Part shown: positions 14,402 through 22,923 of the stretch, piece after piece | Layout of the letters: every line of letters starts with the position of its first letter | Position numbering within the stretch: position 1 is the first letter of the stretch | Source: Planctomycetota bacterium | GTDB taxonomy: Bacteria > Planctomycetota > UBA1135 > UBA2386 | Direction of reading: 5' to 3' | NCBI GenBank assembly: GCA_020851075.1 | Contig: JADZDL010000475.1 | Span: 1 to 38,276, forward strand | Length of the DNA stretch: 38,276 nucleotides | The notes under the pieces: model-generated | Told to the model about the DNA's origin: nothing | The model's input: the letters and a program-made list of their open reading frames with translations, nothing else | Database searches by the model: none | Position numbers and translations under genes: made by a program

Positions 14402-17356
14402 CTACCAGTCGCCGAACGTATCCGGGGAGTCGTTCGGTGGTGGTGGCGGCGGCGCGGTTGGCCCCGAATCGCTGCCCGGAGGGGGCGGCGGCCGGTAGTC
14501 ATCGATGCCGTCCTCAGGAACCTTCGGCGCGCGCTTCTTCGGTCGGCCCTTGCCTTCGACGATGCTGCCAAAGGTCGGTACGCGCTTCGGGTCGAGTTCG
14601 ACGTCGAACGCGGTGAGGTCGAGCGCCGCCGGCTCGATCACGTCGACCTTGCCGCGGCGATCGCGGTAGCGCGGCACGACGTCGACGTCGCGTGGGCTGC
14701 CGTGGCCATGGCCACCGTTGCGGTTGCCGCCGCGGCCGCCCTGGCGGTTGCCACCATTGCGGCCTTCGCCGCGGTCTTCTCGACGACCATCGCGGCGTTC
14801 GTGGCGATCGCGGCCACCTTGCTGCTGAGGTTGCCTCTGGGGCTGGCCCTGGTTGTCAGCCTGTCGGTTGCCCTGCTGCTGGCGACCCTGCTGCTGGCGA
14901 CCCTGTTGCTGATGACCCTGCTGCTGATGACCCTGCGGCCGTTGACCCTGTTGCCGTTGGCCTTGGGGTTGGCGGTCCCCACGCTGTGGTTGTTGGCCCT
15001 GTTGCTGTTGGCCCTGTTGCTGGGGTCGTCCCTGCCGTGGGGCTTGCTGGGATGGGTGCTCAGCAGTAGCTGCCGGGTCTTCACGACCAGCATCGGTTCG
15101 CTGTTGCGGCTGTGGCCCACCTTCGGTTCTCTCTTCATCGCGGTTGCGACCGCGACGGCCCCGGCGTCGCCGGCGGCGACCGCGCCGTTCGCCGTCCTCC
15201 CCTTCTGGGCGAGCGTCGCCGCCAGCACCGGGAAGGCCAGCACCGTCCTCAACACCTTCAGGCGAGTCGTCCCCCTCGAAGTTCCCAAGCTCGGGGGCGT
15301 CGGGGTCGGGTTGCACATCGTGCTGCGGCAGAGGCTCATGAAGCGCCGAGTCCGCATCCGTGCCTTCCCCATGCGGGGCGGGCACATCGCTCGCGGGAAA
15401 CCGACCTTCGGCGTTGTTGTCGCGGGTGCCACGACGACGACGGCGGCGGCGGCGGCGACGGCGCTGGCCGTCCCCGTCGGGCGTTCCCTCGGCGGACTCG
15501 CCACGACCTACTGCGCCTTCGGAGTCGTTGGCGGATTCGTCCGCCTCTTCCCCGTCGGTTTCGATGGCGATTTCCATCGGACCAAGGTCGGAATCCGCGA
15601 GATCGCCAACGACCTCGTCGGGGATCGGCACTTCCGGCAGATCGGCTTCGTCGTGAGCTTCTACTTCGCCCGCGGGGGGACGTGCGTCGTCCCGGACGGT
15701 GTCCTTGCGGCCGCGGCGGCGCGAACGCCGCTTGGGTGCCCGAGCTCCGTCCGAATCGGCTTGCCCGGGCTCCGCGGCTTCCTGTGCCCCATCCGTTTTG
15801 TCGCTGGAGACCCCGCCGCTGGAGACCCCGCCGCTGGAAACCCTGTCGCTGGAGGCGTCAGCCACCCTTGGCGCTTCGGAATGCACGGCATCCGGCATGC
15901 CTGGTGCCGACTCTGCTTCGGGCCCGACATCCGACGCGACCTCGAGGGCCGTGTCGTTGTCGCGTCCACGTCCGCGGCGCCGACGGCGGCGCTTGCGGCG
16001 GCCAGCACCACTCTCTGGCTCAGGTTCACCGTCGGCGGAACTCCGCACCGCGGATTCTTCGGGGTGCGGTGCATCTTCTGCATGCCCGTCTTCGGCCAGT
16101 CCCTCCGCGGGGCGGTCTTCGGCTGGCAGGTCGTCCGGCTCGGGTTCGGCAGGCTCTGGGACCTCACCGGAATCCGCGTCCCCTTCGTCGTGGAATTGCT
16201 CCTCGGAGAAATCGCCATCGGCCGGCGCGTGGCGCCCAAGTCGATCGGCGATCTCGTGCCAGCGCTCGACATCGGCATCGTCGCCGAGTGCCGACATGCG
16301 CAGCGCGAACAGCTCAAACGCTTCTTCGAAGTAGGGGCCGTGCACGAAGCCCGCGAGGCGGAACCGCTTCATGCTGTCGGGCTGCGTGAACCGGTGTTGC
16401 ACGCCACAGATACGCTTCAGGCAGCCAGCATCACGACGCGGCAGGCGCAGCGACTGGCTCAGCGGGCCGAGCAGTTCTTCGGCGATCGACGAGGGGCTGC
16501 GGCCTGGATTGGCGGCGGCCTTCGCGAGCACGGGGCACACGAGCAGTGCGCCGAGCAGGATGCCGTTTTGCGGCACGCGGCCGGTGTCGAGCACCTGGTG
16601 GTCGAGCGCTTCGAGCAAGCGCCAGAACTCGACGCGCTGGGCGTGGCGGGCGGTGGCGAGGAACTCGGCGAGCACGGGCACGAGGCACTTGAGCGCGCCG
16701 ACATCGCGCAGCAGCTGGAAGCTGTCGAGCGCGTGGCCGCCGCGCAGGAGACGCAGGATCTCTTCGAGCAGGCGGGGCGGGGCCGAACGCACGAGGTCGC
16801 CCGACGTCTCCGCCATGGCCGCGAACGTCTCGGGCTCGATCGTGAAGCCAAGGCGCCCTGCAAACTTCGCGGCGCGCAGGATGCGCACCGGATCTTCGCG
16901 GAAGCGCACGCGTGGGTCGCCGATCGTACGGATCACGCGGGCCCGGAGGTCCGCGAGACCGTTCGTGTAGTCGATGATGACGTCACGCGTCGGATCGAGA
17001 AACAGCGCGTTCACGGTGAAGTCGCGACGCAATGCGTCTTCTTCCGCGGTGCCGAACTCGTTGTCGTGCGTGATCAGGAGGTCCGTTTCGCCATTGCCGC
17101 TCTCCGCAGGGGGGGAGCGACGAAACGTCGAGACCTCAAGGATCTTGGTGTTGTTGTTGAAGTGAAGGTGCGCGAGCTTGAAGCGGCGGCCGATGATGCG
17201 GCAGTTCCGGGGGAACGTGCGCTTGCATTGGGGAGGCCGGGCCTCAGTAGCGATGTCGTAGTCCTTCGGCGTACGGTCGAGGAGCAGGTCGCGGACGCAT
17301 CCGCCAACCAGGTAAGCTTCGAAACCCCGTGCAATGAGTCGCTGCGTCGCTCGCAC
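14402..17356 (-). CDS. pcnB: Poly(A) polymerase / tRNA nucleotidyltransferase family protein with a 600-residue disordered tail
   Basis: A class II nucleotidyltransferase that adds A (or CCA) to RNA 3' ends. The catalytic core (about 1-375) has YLVGGCVRDLLL, the metal-binding KDYDIAT, RNCRIIGRRFKLAHLHF, the RRDFTVNAL motif and the ERxxDE-like region VRFREDPVRILRAAKFAGRLGF, closest to PcnB-type enzymes. The other 62 percent (376-984) is low complexity: acidic Glu/Asp/Pro stretches alternate with four Arg-rich blocks (about 452-465, 542-551, 632-642 and 724-740). These are followed by a Gln/Gly-rich stretch (767-848), an Arg/Gly/Asn-rich part and a Pro-rich end. The GTG at 17356 is the only standard in-frame start before the conserved region, yet family-like sequence continues upstream; initiation may be at ATT 17425 or ATC 17416. 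The SDR gene ends about 160 bases upstream. Core family is firm; poly(A) versus CCA activity is not decided. Confidence 0.9.
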   Translation of the reverse strand: MRATQRLIARGFEAYLVGGCVRDLLLDRTPKDYDIATEARPPQCKRTFPRNCRIIGRRFKLAHLHFNNNTKILEVSTFRRSPPAESGNGETDLLITHDNEFGTAEEDALRRDFTVNALFLDPTRDVIIDYTNGLADLRARVIRTIGDPRVRFREDPVRILRAAKFAGRLGFTIEPETFAAMAETSGDLVRSAPPRLLEEILRLLRGGHALDSFQLLRDVGALKCLVPVLAEFLATARHAQRVEFWRLLEALDHQVLDTGRVPQNGILLGALLVCPVLAKAAANPGRSPSSIAEELLGPLSQSLRLPRRDAGCLKRICGVQHRFTQPDSMKRFRLAGFVHGPYFEEAFELFALRMSALGDDADVERWHEIADRLGRHAPADGDFSEEQFHDEGDADSGEVPEPAEPEPDDLPAEDRPAEGLAEDGHAEDAPHPEESAVRSSADGEPEPESGAGRRKRRRRRRGRGRDNDTALEVASDVGPEAESAPGMPDAVHSEAPRVADASSDRVSSGGVSSGGVSSDKTDGAQEAAEPGQADSDGARAPKRRSRRRGRKDTVRDDARPPAGEVEAHDEADLPEVPIPDEVVGDLADSDLGPMEIAIETDGEEADESANDSEGAVGRGESAEGTPDGDGQRRRRRRRRRRRGTRDNNAEGRFPASDVPAPHGEGTDADSALHEPLPQHDVQPDPDAPELGNFEGDDSPEGVEDGAGLPGAGGDARPEGEDGERRGRRRRRRGRRGRNRDEERTEGGPQPQQRTDAGREDPAATAEHPSQQAPRQGRPQQQGQQQQGQQPQRGDRQPQGQRQQGQRPQGHQQQGHQQQGRQQQGRQQQGNRQADNQGQPQRQPQQQGGRDRHERRDGRREDRGEGRNGGNRQGGRGGNRNGGHGHGSPRDVDVVPRYRDRRGKVDVIEPAALDLTAFDVELDPKRVPTFGSIVEGKGRPKKRAPKVPEDGIDDYRPPPPPGSDSGPTAPPPPPPNDSPDTFGDW
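14870..14932 (-). repeat. 15-bp tandem repeats encoding Gly-(His/Arg)-Gln-Gln-Gln
   Basis: Four in-frame five-residue units (GHQQQ, GHQQQ, GRQQQ, GRQQQ) inside the Gln-rich part of the tail. The DNA copies are near-identical, so slippage could change the copy number between strains without a frameshift. Confidence 0.75.
15797..15856 (-). repeat. 15-bp tandem repeats encoding VSSGG-type units
   Basis: Four in-frame units (ASSDR, VSSGG, VSSGG, VSSDK) in the linker between the first and second Arg-rich blocks. The two central copies are almost identical at the DNA level. Confidence 0.65.
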
Positions 17357-17519
17357 CGCATCGGCGTCGAGCTTCGACAGGTCGGCACCAGTCGGGGACA
17401 GGATCGTCGGTTCGATCGTCGTAATCCCTAGAAATGGGGATAGATGGAAAGACTTGATTTACTCCTTCCCATGGCCCCGCGGCAACCAGTTTCTGCGGTA
17501 GACCGGACGAAGACGTGAA

Positions 17520-18188
17520 TCAGCCCTGCAGGCCGCCGTCGACCGTGAGCACCTGGCCGGTCACGTAATCGGCCGCCGGCGACAGGAGATACCGCACTGC
17601 GCCGAGCACATCCGCGACGGCACCAAGCCGTCCCATGGGCACGCGGGCGAGCAAACGCTGCTGGCTTTCCTGGTGGCTGTGGGGGTGGTGGATGAGGCCC
17701 GGCGCGATCACGTTCACGGTGATGCGGTGCGGAGCCAGTTCGGCCGCCAGCGACCGGGCGAGCTGCACGACGGCGGCTTTCGCCGCGAAGTAGACGGGGG
17801 CGCGCAGCATGCCCTTCTGCTTGTCCGCGCCGGCCGCCGCGAACAGGATCACGCGGCCGGGTCGCGCGGCGGCCACCATGGCCGGCACCACGGCCTGGAT
17901 CGTGTGGAACACGCTGTCGACGTTGCTTGCGAACAGGTGGCGGTAGGTTGCCAGGTCGGTGCCGAGCAGCGGTTGTTCGGCGAAGTCGCCGATGCAGTGG
18001 ATCAGCGCCGCGGGGGCACCGTGGGCCTGCTGGAACGCCGCGAAGGCGGTGCGCAGTGATTCCGGGTCGGTGGCGTCGGCACCTGCGGTCCGCGTCCAGA
18101 CGGTGGCCCTCGGGCCGTGTTCGGCCGCGATCGCGGCCCCGATGCCCTGGCCACCGCCGACGATCAGGAGCTGGTCCGAGCCGACCAT
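17520..18188 (-). CDS. Short-chain dehydrogenase/reductase-like protein lacking the catalytic Ser
   Basis: A 222-residue Rossmann protein with the SDR layout. It has the dinucleotide loop GGGQGIG (11-17), a family Asn in NVDSVF (Asn89), the YxxxK pair Tyr133/Lys137 (VYFAAKAA), the PG motif VIAPGLIHH and the C-terminal YVTGQVLTVDGG. The Ser that normally sits about 13 residues before the Tyr (IGS in FabG) aligns with Ala118 in ILFAAAGA, so ordinary carbonyl reduction may be weak or absent. The chain is slightly shorter than typical FabG (about 245). It begins six bases after the NatB stop, which places it in the natA-natB operon. The substrate cannot be deduced. Confidence 0.88.
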   Translation of the reverse strand: MVGSDQLLIVGGGQGIGAAIAAEHGPRATVWTRTAGADATDPESLRTAFAAFQQAHGAPAALIHCIGDFAEQPLLGTDLATYRHLFASNVDSVFHTIQAVVPAMVAAARPGRVILFAAAGADKQKGMLRAPVYFAAKAAVVQLARSLAAELAPHRITVNVIAPGLIHHPHSHQESQQRLLARVPMGRLGAVADVLGAVRYLLSPAADYVTGQVLTVDGGLQG

Positions 18189-18194
18189 GGGGGG

Positions 18195-19673
18195 TTACTT
18201 CTCCCGCAGCCAGGTCAGGATCTCGCGCAGCTTCGGCGGGTTGCCGGTCATCAGCACACCGATCCGGAAGATCTTGCCAGCGGCGCGGAAGGCGATCCAG
18301 ATCGACACCACGAGCAGGATGGACGTGGCAACATACTCCCACACTTCGGGGGGGCCACCGGCGCGGTTCATCATGGTGAACGGCGTGAACAGCGGGATGA
18401 AGCTCAGGACCTTGGCGACGAGGCCGTTCGGTTCCTGGGTCACGAAGACCATGGCGACCAGCGGGATGAACAGGGTCATCATCACCGGCTGCATGAGGTT
18501 CTGGGCCTCCTTGAGGCTATTGCAGACCGAACCCAGGGCGACCAGGATGGCCGCGTAGAGCAGGTCGCCGGCCAGGAAGTAGAAGACGAAGGCGATCAGG
18601 TAGTTCGAGTTCTTGAGGGCCGCGAAGATCATCGACAGCATCTCGCCGCGAGCCCCCATGAGGCCTGGCACGATGTACGCCGACAGCAGGCTGAACGCCA
18701 CCCAGGTGAGCACGATGGTGAGCCCCGTGCCGGCAATGCCGAGGATCTTGCCGTGCATGAGCTGCCCCGGGCTCACGGAGGACAGCAGCACTTCGATGAT
18801 CCGGTTGCTCTTCTCCTCGACGGTGTTCGTGAGCAGCAGGCTCGTGATGCTCATGATCGCGATGAACAGGAAATAGACGAAGCCGACCGGGGCCCACTTG
18901 TCGATTTCGTTCTCGCGCTTGACCTCTTCCCGGGCGCCGGTCTTGCTGATCTGCTTCTTCGCGAACTCCACCTGTTGCTGGATATGCTTGGCAACCTTGG
19001 GCGAGATCTGGGCGTCGCGGATGCGTTCCTTCTGCACGATTCGGGTAAGCGCGCCTTCGTAGGAACTGCGCAGGGAAACGTCGGTGAGGTTGTTCGAGAT
19101 GTACTCGAAACCATCGAGCGTGTGGACAGGATCTGCCCCGAGCACCACGTAGGCGAACAGGTCCCCTTTCTGCACCCGTTCGTCGAGCGACTTGCGCAGG
19201 GCCTCGACGTCATTCTCCTGCTTGTCCAGGCCCAACTCGGCGAGGGGCACGTAGTGGAACTTCTGGCTCGTCTGCAGGTCGGCGATGCGGGCCAGCACTT
19301 CCGGCGGCTGCTTCGCGTACCACTCATAGACAGCGAGCATCTGCTCGCCCGTGGGCTCTGCACCGCTGGCCTGCGGTCCGACTGTCTGGGCGAGTTGGGC
19401 GAGCTCCGGGTTCGCCTTCAGGTCGCTCATGCTCTTGAACAGCGCCGACAGGTCGCCCTGGCGGAATTCGCGTTCCGCGCGTTGCCGCAGGTCGTCCTTG
19501 CCGAGGTCGACCACGGCATAACGCTGCACCTGCTTGAACTTGTTGAGCAGAGCGCCGGCGCCCGTCATCGCGGCGATCAACAGCGGCACGATGAAGATGC
19601 TCACCCAGAACGTCTTCGTCCGGACGTTCTCGAGGAACTCGCGCTGGGCGACGAGCAAGGTCTTGTTCGCCAT
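18195..19673 (-). CDS. ABC-2 type exporter permease (NatB-like)
   Basis: The membrane subunit of an ABC-2 exporter, 492 residues. One TM helix lies near the N-terminus (TFWVSIFIVPLLIAAMTGAGALL). A large extracytoplasmic domain (about 45-255) carries coiled-coil-like segments, and a cluster of about five TM helices follows from GFVYFLFIAIMSITSLLL onward. The conserved stretch EEKSNRIIEVLLSSVSPGQLMHGKILG is typical of NatB and similar permeases. The ATPase gene ends three bases upstream, which confirms the pair. NatAB of Bacillus exports sodium, but relatives move other compounds and nothing in the sequence shows which substrate applies here. Confidence 0.9.
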   Translation of the reverse strand: MANKTLLVAQREFLENVRTKTFWVSIFIVPLLIAAMTGAGALLNKFKQVQRYAVVDLGKDDLRQRAEREFRQGDLSALFKSMSDLKANPELAQLAQTVGPQASGAEPTGEQMLAVYEWYAKQPPEVLARIADLQTSQKFHYVPLAELGLDKQENDVEALRKSLDERVQKGDLFAYVVLGADPVHTLDGFEYISNNLTDVSLRSSYEGALTRIVQKERIRDAQISPKVAKHIQQQVEFAKKQISKTGAREEVKRENEIDKWAPVGFVYFLFIAIMSITSLLLTNTVEEKSNRIIEVLLSSVSPGQLMHGKILGIAGTGLTIVLTWVAFSLLSAYIVPGLMGARGEMLSMIFAALKNSNYLIAFVFYFLAGDLLYAAILVALGSVCNSLKEAQNLMQPVMMTLFIPLVAMVFVTQEPNGLVAKVLSFIPLFTPFTMMNRAGGPPEVWEYVATSILLVVSIWIAFRAAGKIFRIGVLMTGNPPKLREILTWLREK

Positions 19674-19676
19674 GGT

Positions 19677-20606
19677 TCAGCGCTCCCCGCCGGCTAGCGC
19701 CAGCTTTGCATTGGCCTCTTCGACGGTGCGCACGAATACCTCGTGCAGCGACGGTTCGCGATAGTCGAAACGCTTCACGGTCACGTGATCGACGAGCCAG
19801 CGCAACGCCTGCTGCGGATCCTGGCCAGATTGCAGGAAGATCTCGGCGCTCTTGCCGTGGTCGTTCACATGCTTGGCGCCGGGCAGCTGTTGCAGCGCGC
19901 GGCCATCGCCGTCGTAGTCGAGCTGGATGCCGAGGTCGCGGCCCTTCTTGACCGCCGTCAGCGTGCCCGCGAACTGCAGCTTGCTCTTGTGGATCATCAT
20001 CACGTAGTCGCAGATCTGTTCGGCCTGCTCCATGCCGTGCGTGCTGAAGATCACCGTGCGACCCTGGTTCTTCATGTCGAGGATGATGTCGCGCATGGTG
20101 TCGCGGTTGACCGGATCGAGGCCGCTGAACGGCTCGTCGAGGATCACGAGTTCGGGTTCGTGGATGATCGAGCCGAGCACCTGGACCTTCTGCCCCATGC
20201 CCTTGCTCATCGCCTCGCACTTCTTGTCGAGCCAATCGCCGAGTCCGTAGCGGGTGAGCAGCGCGCGCGCCTTCAGGTTGGCGGTCTTGCTGTCCATGCC
20301 CTTCAGCTTGCCGAAGTAGGCGACGATCTCCGCCGTCTTCATCTTCTTGTAGAGACCCTTCTCTTCCGGCAGATAGCCAAGGCGGTCCTTTACCTGCTGC
20401 GCATCGCTGTGCCCGAGCACGGAGATCTGGCCGGAGTCGGGATGGAAGATGCTCATGACCATGCGGATGGTCGTTGTCTTGCCGGCGCCGTTCTGGCCGA
20501 GGAACCCGTAGATGCAGCCTTGGGGTACTTCGAGCGACAGAGCGTCGACGGCAGTGAACGAACCAAACCGCTTGGTGACGGAGCGGAGGGTCAGTGCGTG
20601 GTCCAT
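19677..20606 (-). CDS. ABC transporter ATP-binding protein (NatA-like)
   Basis: A 309-residue ATPase that powers the adjacent ABC-2 permease. Walker A is GQNGAGKTT (37-45). The Q-loop region follows, then the signature in the variant form MSKGMGQK, common in this subgroup in place of LSGGQ. Walker B is LVILDEPFSGLDP and the switch His is in FSTHGMEQAE. A domain of about 90 residues after the ATPase core (from GRDLGIQLDYDGDG) ends in the familiar PSLHEVFVRTVEE. I chose the ATG at 20606 (MDHALTLRSVTKRFG), because the 29 residues of the longer in-frame reading are unconserved. It is probably the first gene of natA-natB-SDR. The 127 bases upstream hold no gene. Confidence 0.93.
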   Translation of the reverse strand: MDHALTLRSVTKRFGSFTAVDALSLEVPQGCIYGFLGQNGAGKTTTIRMVMSIFHPDSGQISVLGHSDAQQVKDRLGYLPEEKGLYKKMKTAEIVAYFGKLKGMDSKTANLKARALLTRYGLGDWLDKKCEAMSKGMGQKVQVLGSIIHEPELVILDEPFSGLDPVNRDTMRDIILDMKNQGRTVIFSTHGMEQAEQICDYVMMIHKSKLQFAGTLTAVKKGRDLGIQLDYDGDGRALQQLPGAKHVNDHGKSAEIFLQSGQDPQQALRWLVDHVTVKRFDYREPSLHEVFVRTVEEANAKLALAGGER

Positions 20607-20733
20607 GCTGGCGAGGTTGCGGCAGGTGGCCGCAGCGCGAGCAAGATTGTCGGAGGGCTCCCCGCAGGGCAAGCGCGCACTGCCGCGAATCACGGCGCGA
20701 TTGGCGCGGCGAATCGGGGCAGGCCGGCTGGGG

Positions 20734-21963
20734 TCAGGTCGGCTGGAAACGCCGCGGCGCGAACAGCCCCGCCGACGGATGGCTGCAGGAGCCTTCGGTG
20801 ATCATCTCGGCCAGGCATCGGCCCGCGAGGAACGCAAACGAGAGCCCGTAGCCGTTGAAGGCGAGCAGCGCGAAGGTGCCTGGGCGGTCGGGCAGGCCAC
20901 CCAGGAGCGGCAGGCCGTCCGGAGTGCCGGCCATGATGCCGGTCCAAACGTGCGGGAATGGCACGCCGCGCAGCGCGGGGAAGTGCTCGTGCACGTAGCT
21001 GAGCAGGTTCTGCGTGATCTGCGGGTTGTTGCCCTGGTCGTCGAGCAGGCCGAGTTCTTCGCCGGGCACCGACCAGCGTTTGCCGCCGATCACGAACCGG
21101 TCCCTGGTCATGCGGAAGTACTCGTAGCAGAAGTTGCTCGACATCGCGTAGTCCGGGAACTGCGCGGCCACTTCCTTCGGCAACCCGTCGCTCGCGATCA
21201 CCTGACCGCGGAACGGAAATACACAGCGCTGCAGCAGGCCGCTGGTGTCGAGTTCGCGTGCGAGGGTCGAGGTGCAGTGTACGACCATCGCGGCCTGCAA
21301 TTGCTGCCCGGTGGCGAGTTGTACGCGGAAGTCGCCCGCTTCGCCGTCGATCGTGGTGACGGACTGCTGTTCGCAGATGCGGGCCCCGGCGCGCGCGGCG
21401 GCGGCGGCGAGCCCGCGCACCATGTTGGCCGGTTGCACGATCGCTTCGCCGCGCAGGTGCAGGGCGCCGTGGAACCCGACGGCCGGCGGCAACCAGCGCG
21501 GCAGATCCCTCGCGGGCACGAGTTCGTGCGCTTTGCCTTCGGCGGCCAGCAGTGCGGCGGCGGTCTGCAGTTCGGTCCACTCGTGCGGAGTCTCGGCGAG
21601 GCGCAGGCCACCATGCTGGCGCAGTTCACATGCGACGCCAGCGGCGGCGAGGGCTTCGCGCAGCGCCACATGGTTGTCGGCGAGGAAGTCCCACAGTTGG
21701 CGGGCTCGCTCGGCCCCGAATTGACCGTGGATGCGGTGGTAGTGCTCGCCGAGGCCAAGCAGGAGCTGGCCGTCGTTGCGCCCGCTGGCGCGGCTCGCGA
21801 CGCTGCCTTGCTCGAGCACGGTGACCTCGGCGCCTGCCAGCGCGAGGTGCAGCGCGGTCGAGATGCCGGCGATGCCACCGCCGATCACCGCGACGTCGGT
21901 GCGTTCGGGCCGTGTCGAGGGGGAGGCGAACGGCGTCGCTTCGTCGATCCAGAGGGAGGTCAT
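20734..21963 (-). CDS. FAD-dependent oxidoreductase of the DAO (DadA/PuuB-like) family
   Basis: A 409-residue flavoprotein. The Rossmann FAD motif VAVIGGGIAGISTALHLALAGAEVTVLEQ sits at about 24-52. A conserved RASGRNDGQLLLGLG, where related oxidases contact FAD, comes next. The C-terminal FAD region TGIMAGTPDGLPLLGGL leads to FNGYGLSFAFLAGRCLAEMI. Members oxidise amino acids, sarcosine or gamma-glutamyl-putrescine with release of peroxide; the substrate here is not evident. The ATG at 21963 overlaps the stop of the upstream gene (ATGA), so the two are translationally coupled. Much longer in-frame readings upstream only run through the other gene in the wrong frame. Confidence 0.9.
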   Translation of the reverse strand: MTSLWIDEATPFASPSTRPERTDVAVIGGGIAGISTALHLALAGAEVTVLEQGSVASRASGRNDGQLLLGLGEHYHRIHGQFGAERARQLWDFLADNHVALREALAAAGVACELRQHGGLRLAETPHEWTELQTAAALLAAEGKAHELVPARDLPRWLPPAVGFHGALHLRGEAIVQPANMVRGLAAAAARAGARICEQQSVTTIDGEAGDFRVQLATGQQLQAAMVVHCTSTLARELDTSGLLQRCVFPFRGQVIASDGLPKEVAAQFPDYAMSSNFCYEYFRMTRDRFVIGGKRWSVPGEELGLLDDQGNNPQITQNLLSYVHEHFPALRGVPFPHVWTGIMAGTPDGLPLLGGLPDRPGTFALLAFNGYGLSFAFLAGRCLAEMITEGSCSHPSAGLFAPRRFQPT

Positions 21964-22676
21964 GAGGTGGGCTGGGTACCCTGTTGCCGGTCGAGAATCA
22001 TGATCTTCTGCCAGATCTTGCGGCTCAGGCCCGTGGTCAGGTCTTCGATATCGTCGACGGCCGCGACGGCTTCGGAGTCGGGGAAGTCCTGCACGTAGAG
22101 GGCGGCAACCTTGCCCATCAGCGACAGCATCTCCGAGCAGTAGTCGAGGTAGCGCGCCAGCTCGAACGGCGTGAGCGTGCGCACGGGCGACGACGGGGTG
22201 TCGGGGCCATCGTGCAGCACGCGTTCGGGGTCCTTCGTGAGCTGGTGCATGTCGACGATGTGAGCCATCGCGCGCAGTTCGTGCAGGGCTTGCAGGCAGC
22301 GGCGGCGTTTGCTGCGCAGGTCGAGGCTCAGCGCGAACACCGCGCCCGCACCGAGGAAGAACAGCATCGACAGCCCCGAATCGAGGGTCTGGACGGTCTC
22401 GGACAGCCGCCATTCGGCGTCGACTCGCGGGCGGACGGTGGCAAACAGCACCACGATCGTGGCGATGCCGGCGAGGATGAGGCTCATCGATACGCAGCGC
22501 AGCAGCCAGTTCGGTTCGCGGATCCGGGCGACGCGCGTGGTGTGGGATTTCGCGATCTCGCGCAACTCCTCGGCGACCTGCCCAAGGTTGGCAGTGGGGA
22601 ACCGCTCGCGAATGCGACCGCACAGCGTGTCGATCGTCGAAAGGACCCGCTGTGGATCCAGGGCGTGGTACTTCAC
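21960..22676 (-). CDS. Two-TM membrane protein of unknown function, coupled to the FAD oxidoreductase
   Basis: A 238-residue protein. A soluble N-terminal stretch (about 1-65, mostly helical) is followed by two hydrophobic segments (LLRCVSMSLILAGIATIVVLF and LSMLFFLGAGAVFALSL). A C-terminal helical domain of about 120 residues starts with a basic patch (RSKRRRCLQ) and ends with KIWQKIMILDRQQG. I do not recognise the family. Its stop overlaps the ATG of the FAD oxidoreductase by four bases, so the two proteins are probably made together; a membrane-associated role for the oxidase is possible but speculative. No signal peptide is visible. Confidence 0.78.
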   Translation of the reverse strand: MKYHALDPQRVLSTIDTLCGRIRERFPTANLGQVAEELREIAKSHTTRVARIREPNWLLRCVSMSLILAGIATIVVLFATVRPRVDAEWRLSETVQTLDSGLSMLFFLGAGAVFALSLDLRSKRRRCLQALHELRAMAHIVDMHQLTKDPERVLHDGPDTPSSPVRTLTPFELARYLDYCSEMLSLMGKVAALYVQDFPDSEAVAAVDDIEDLTTGLSRKIWQKIMILDRQQGTQPTS

Positions 22677-22830
22677 GATGGAATCATGGCTGCCCCGGTC
22701 GACGGACTCGATGGGGTTGGCGCCGGATTCTGCGAAACGGGCGGCTTGGTGGTCGATCGCGCCTGGTCCCGAGCGAGGTGGTGTGGCTCGGTTCCAGCCG
22801 CATCGCTGCGGTTTGCCGTGAGCGCTGGGT

Positions 22831-22923
22831 TCAGCGAATCAGGGCCAACAGCAGCAGCATGCAGAGGGCGACGATCGTCAGAGCCACGGACGTGCGGTTC
22901 ACGGTGGTGGTGGCTACGCGCAT
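22831..22923 (-). CDS. Possible 30-residue single-TM protein
   Basis: An ATG at 22923 opens a 30-codon frame ending in TGA at 22831-22833. The peptide has a short polar head (MRVATTTVNRTS), then a strongly hydrophobic stretch (VALTIVALCMLLLLALIR), as in many bacterial small membrane proteins. It lies about 150 bases upstream of the two-TM protein on the same strand, in a stretch otherwise without genes. No Shine-Dalgarno site is visible, and chance hydrophobic short frames occur, so this is tentative. Confidence 0.4.
   Translation of the reverse strand: MRVATTTVNRTSVALTIVALCMLLLLALIR

Noticed and set aside
14813..15058. CRISPR-like or minisatellite array in the repeat-rich part of the poly(A) polymerase gene
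   Set aside because: The repeats are 15-bp, in-frame and without spacers; they encode Gln/Gly-rich protein sequence.
14399..17431. A 1010-codon open frame on the plus strand opposite the poly(A) polymerase gene
   Set aside because: It is antisense to a gene with clear catalytic motifs; its translation is low in complexity and shows no family motif. Long antisense frames are expected from the G/C third-position bias.
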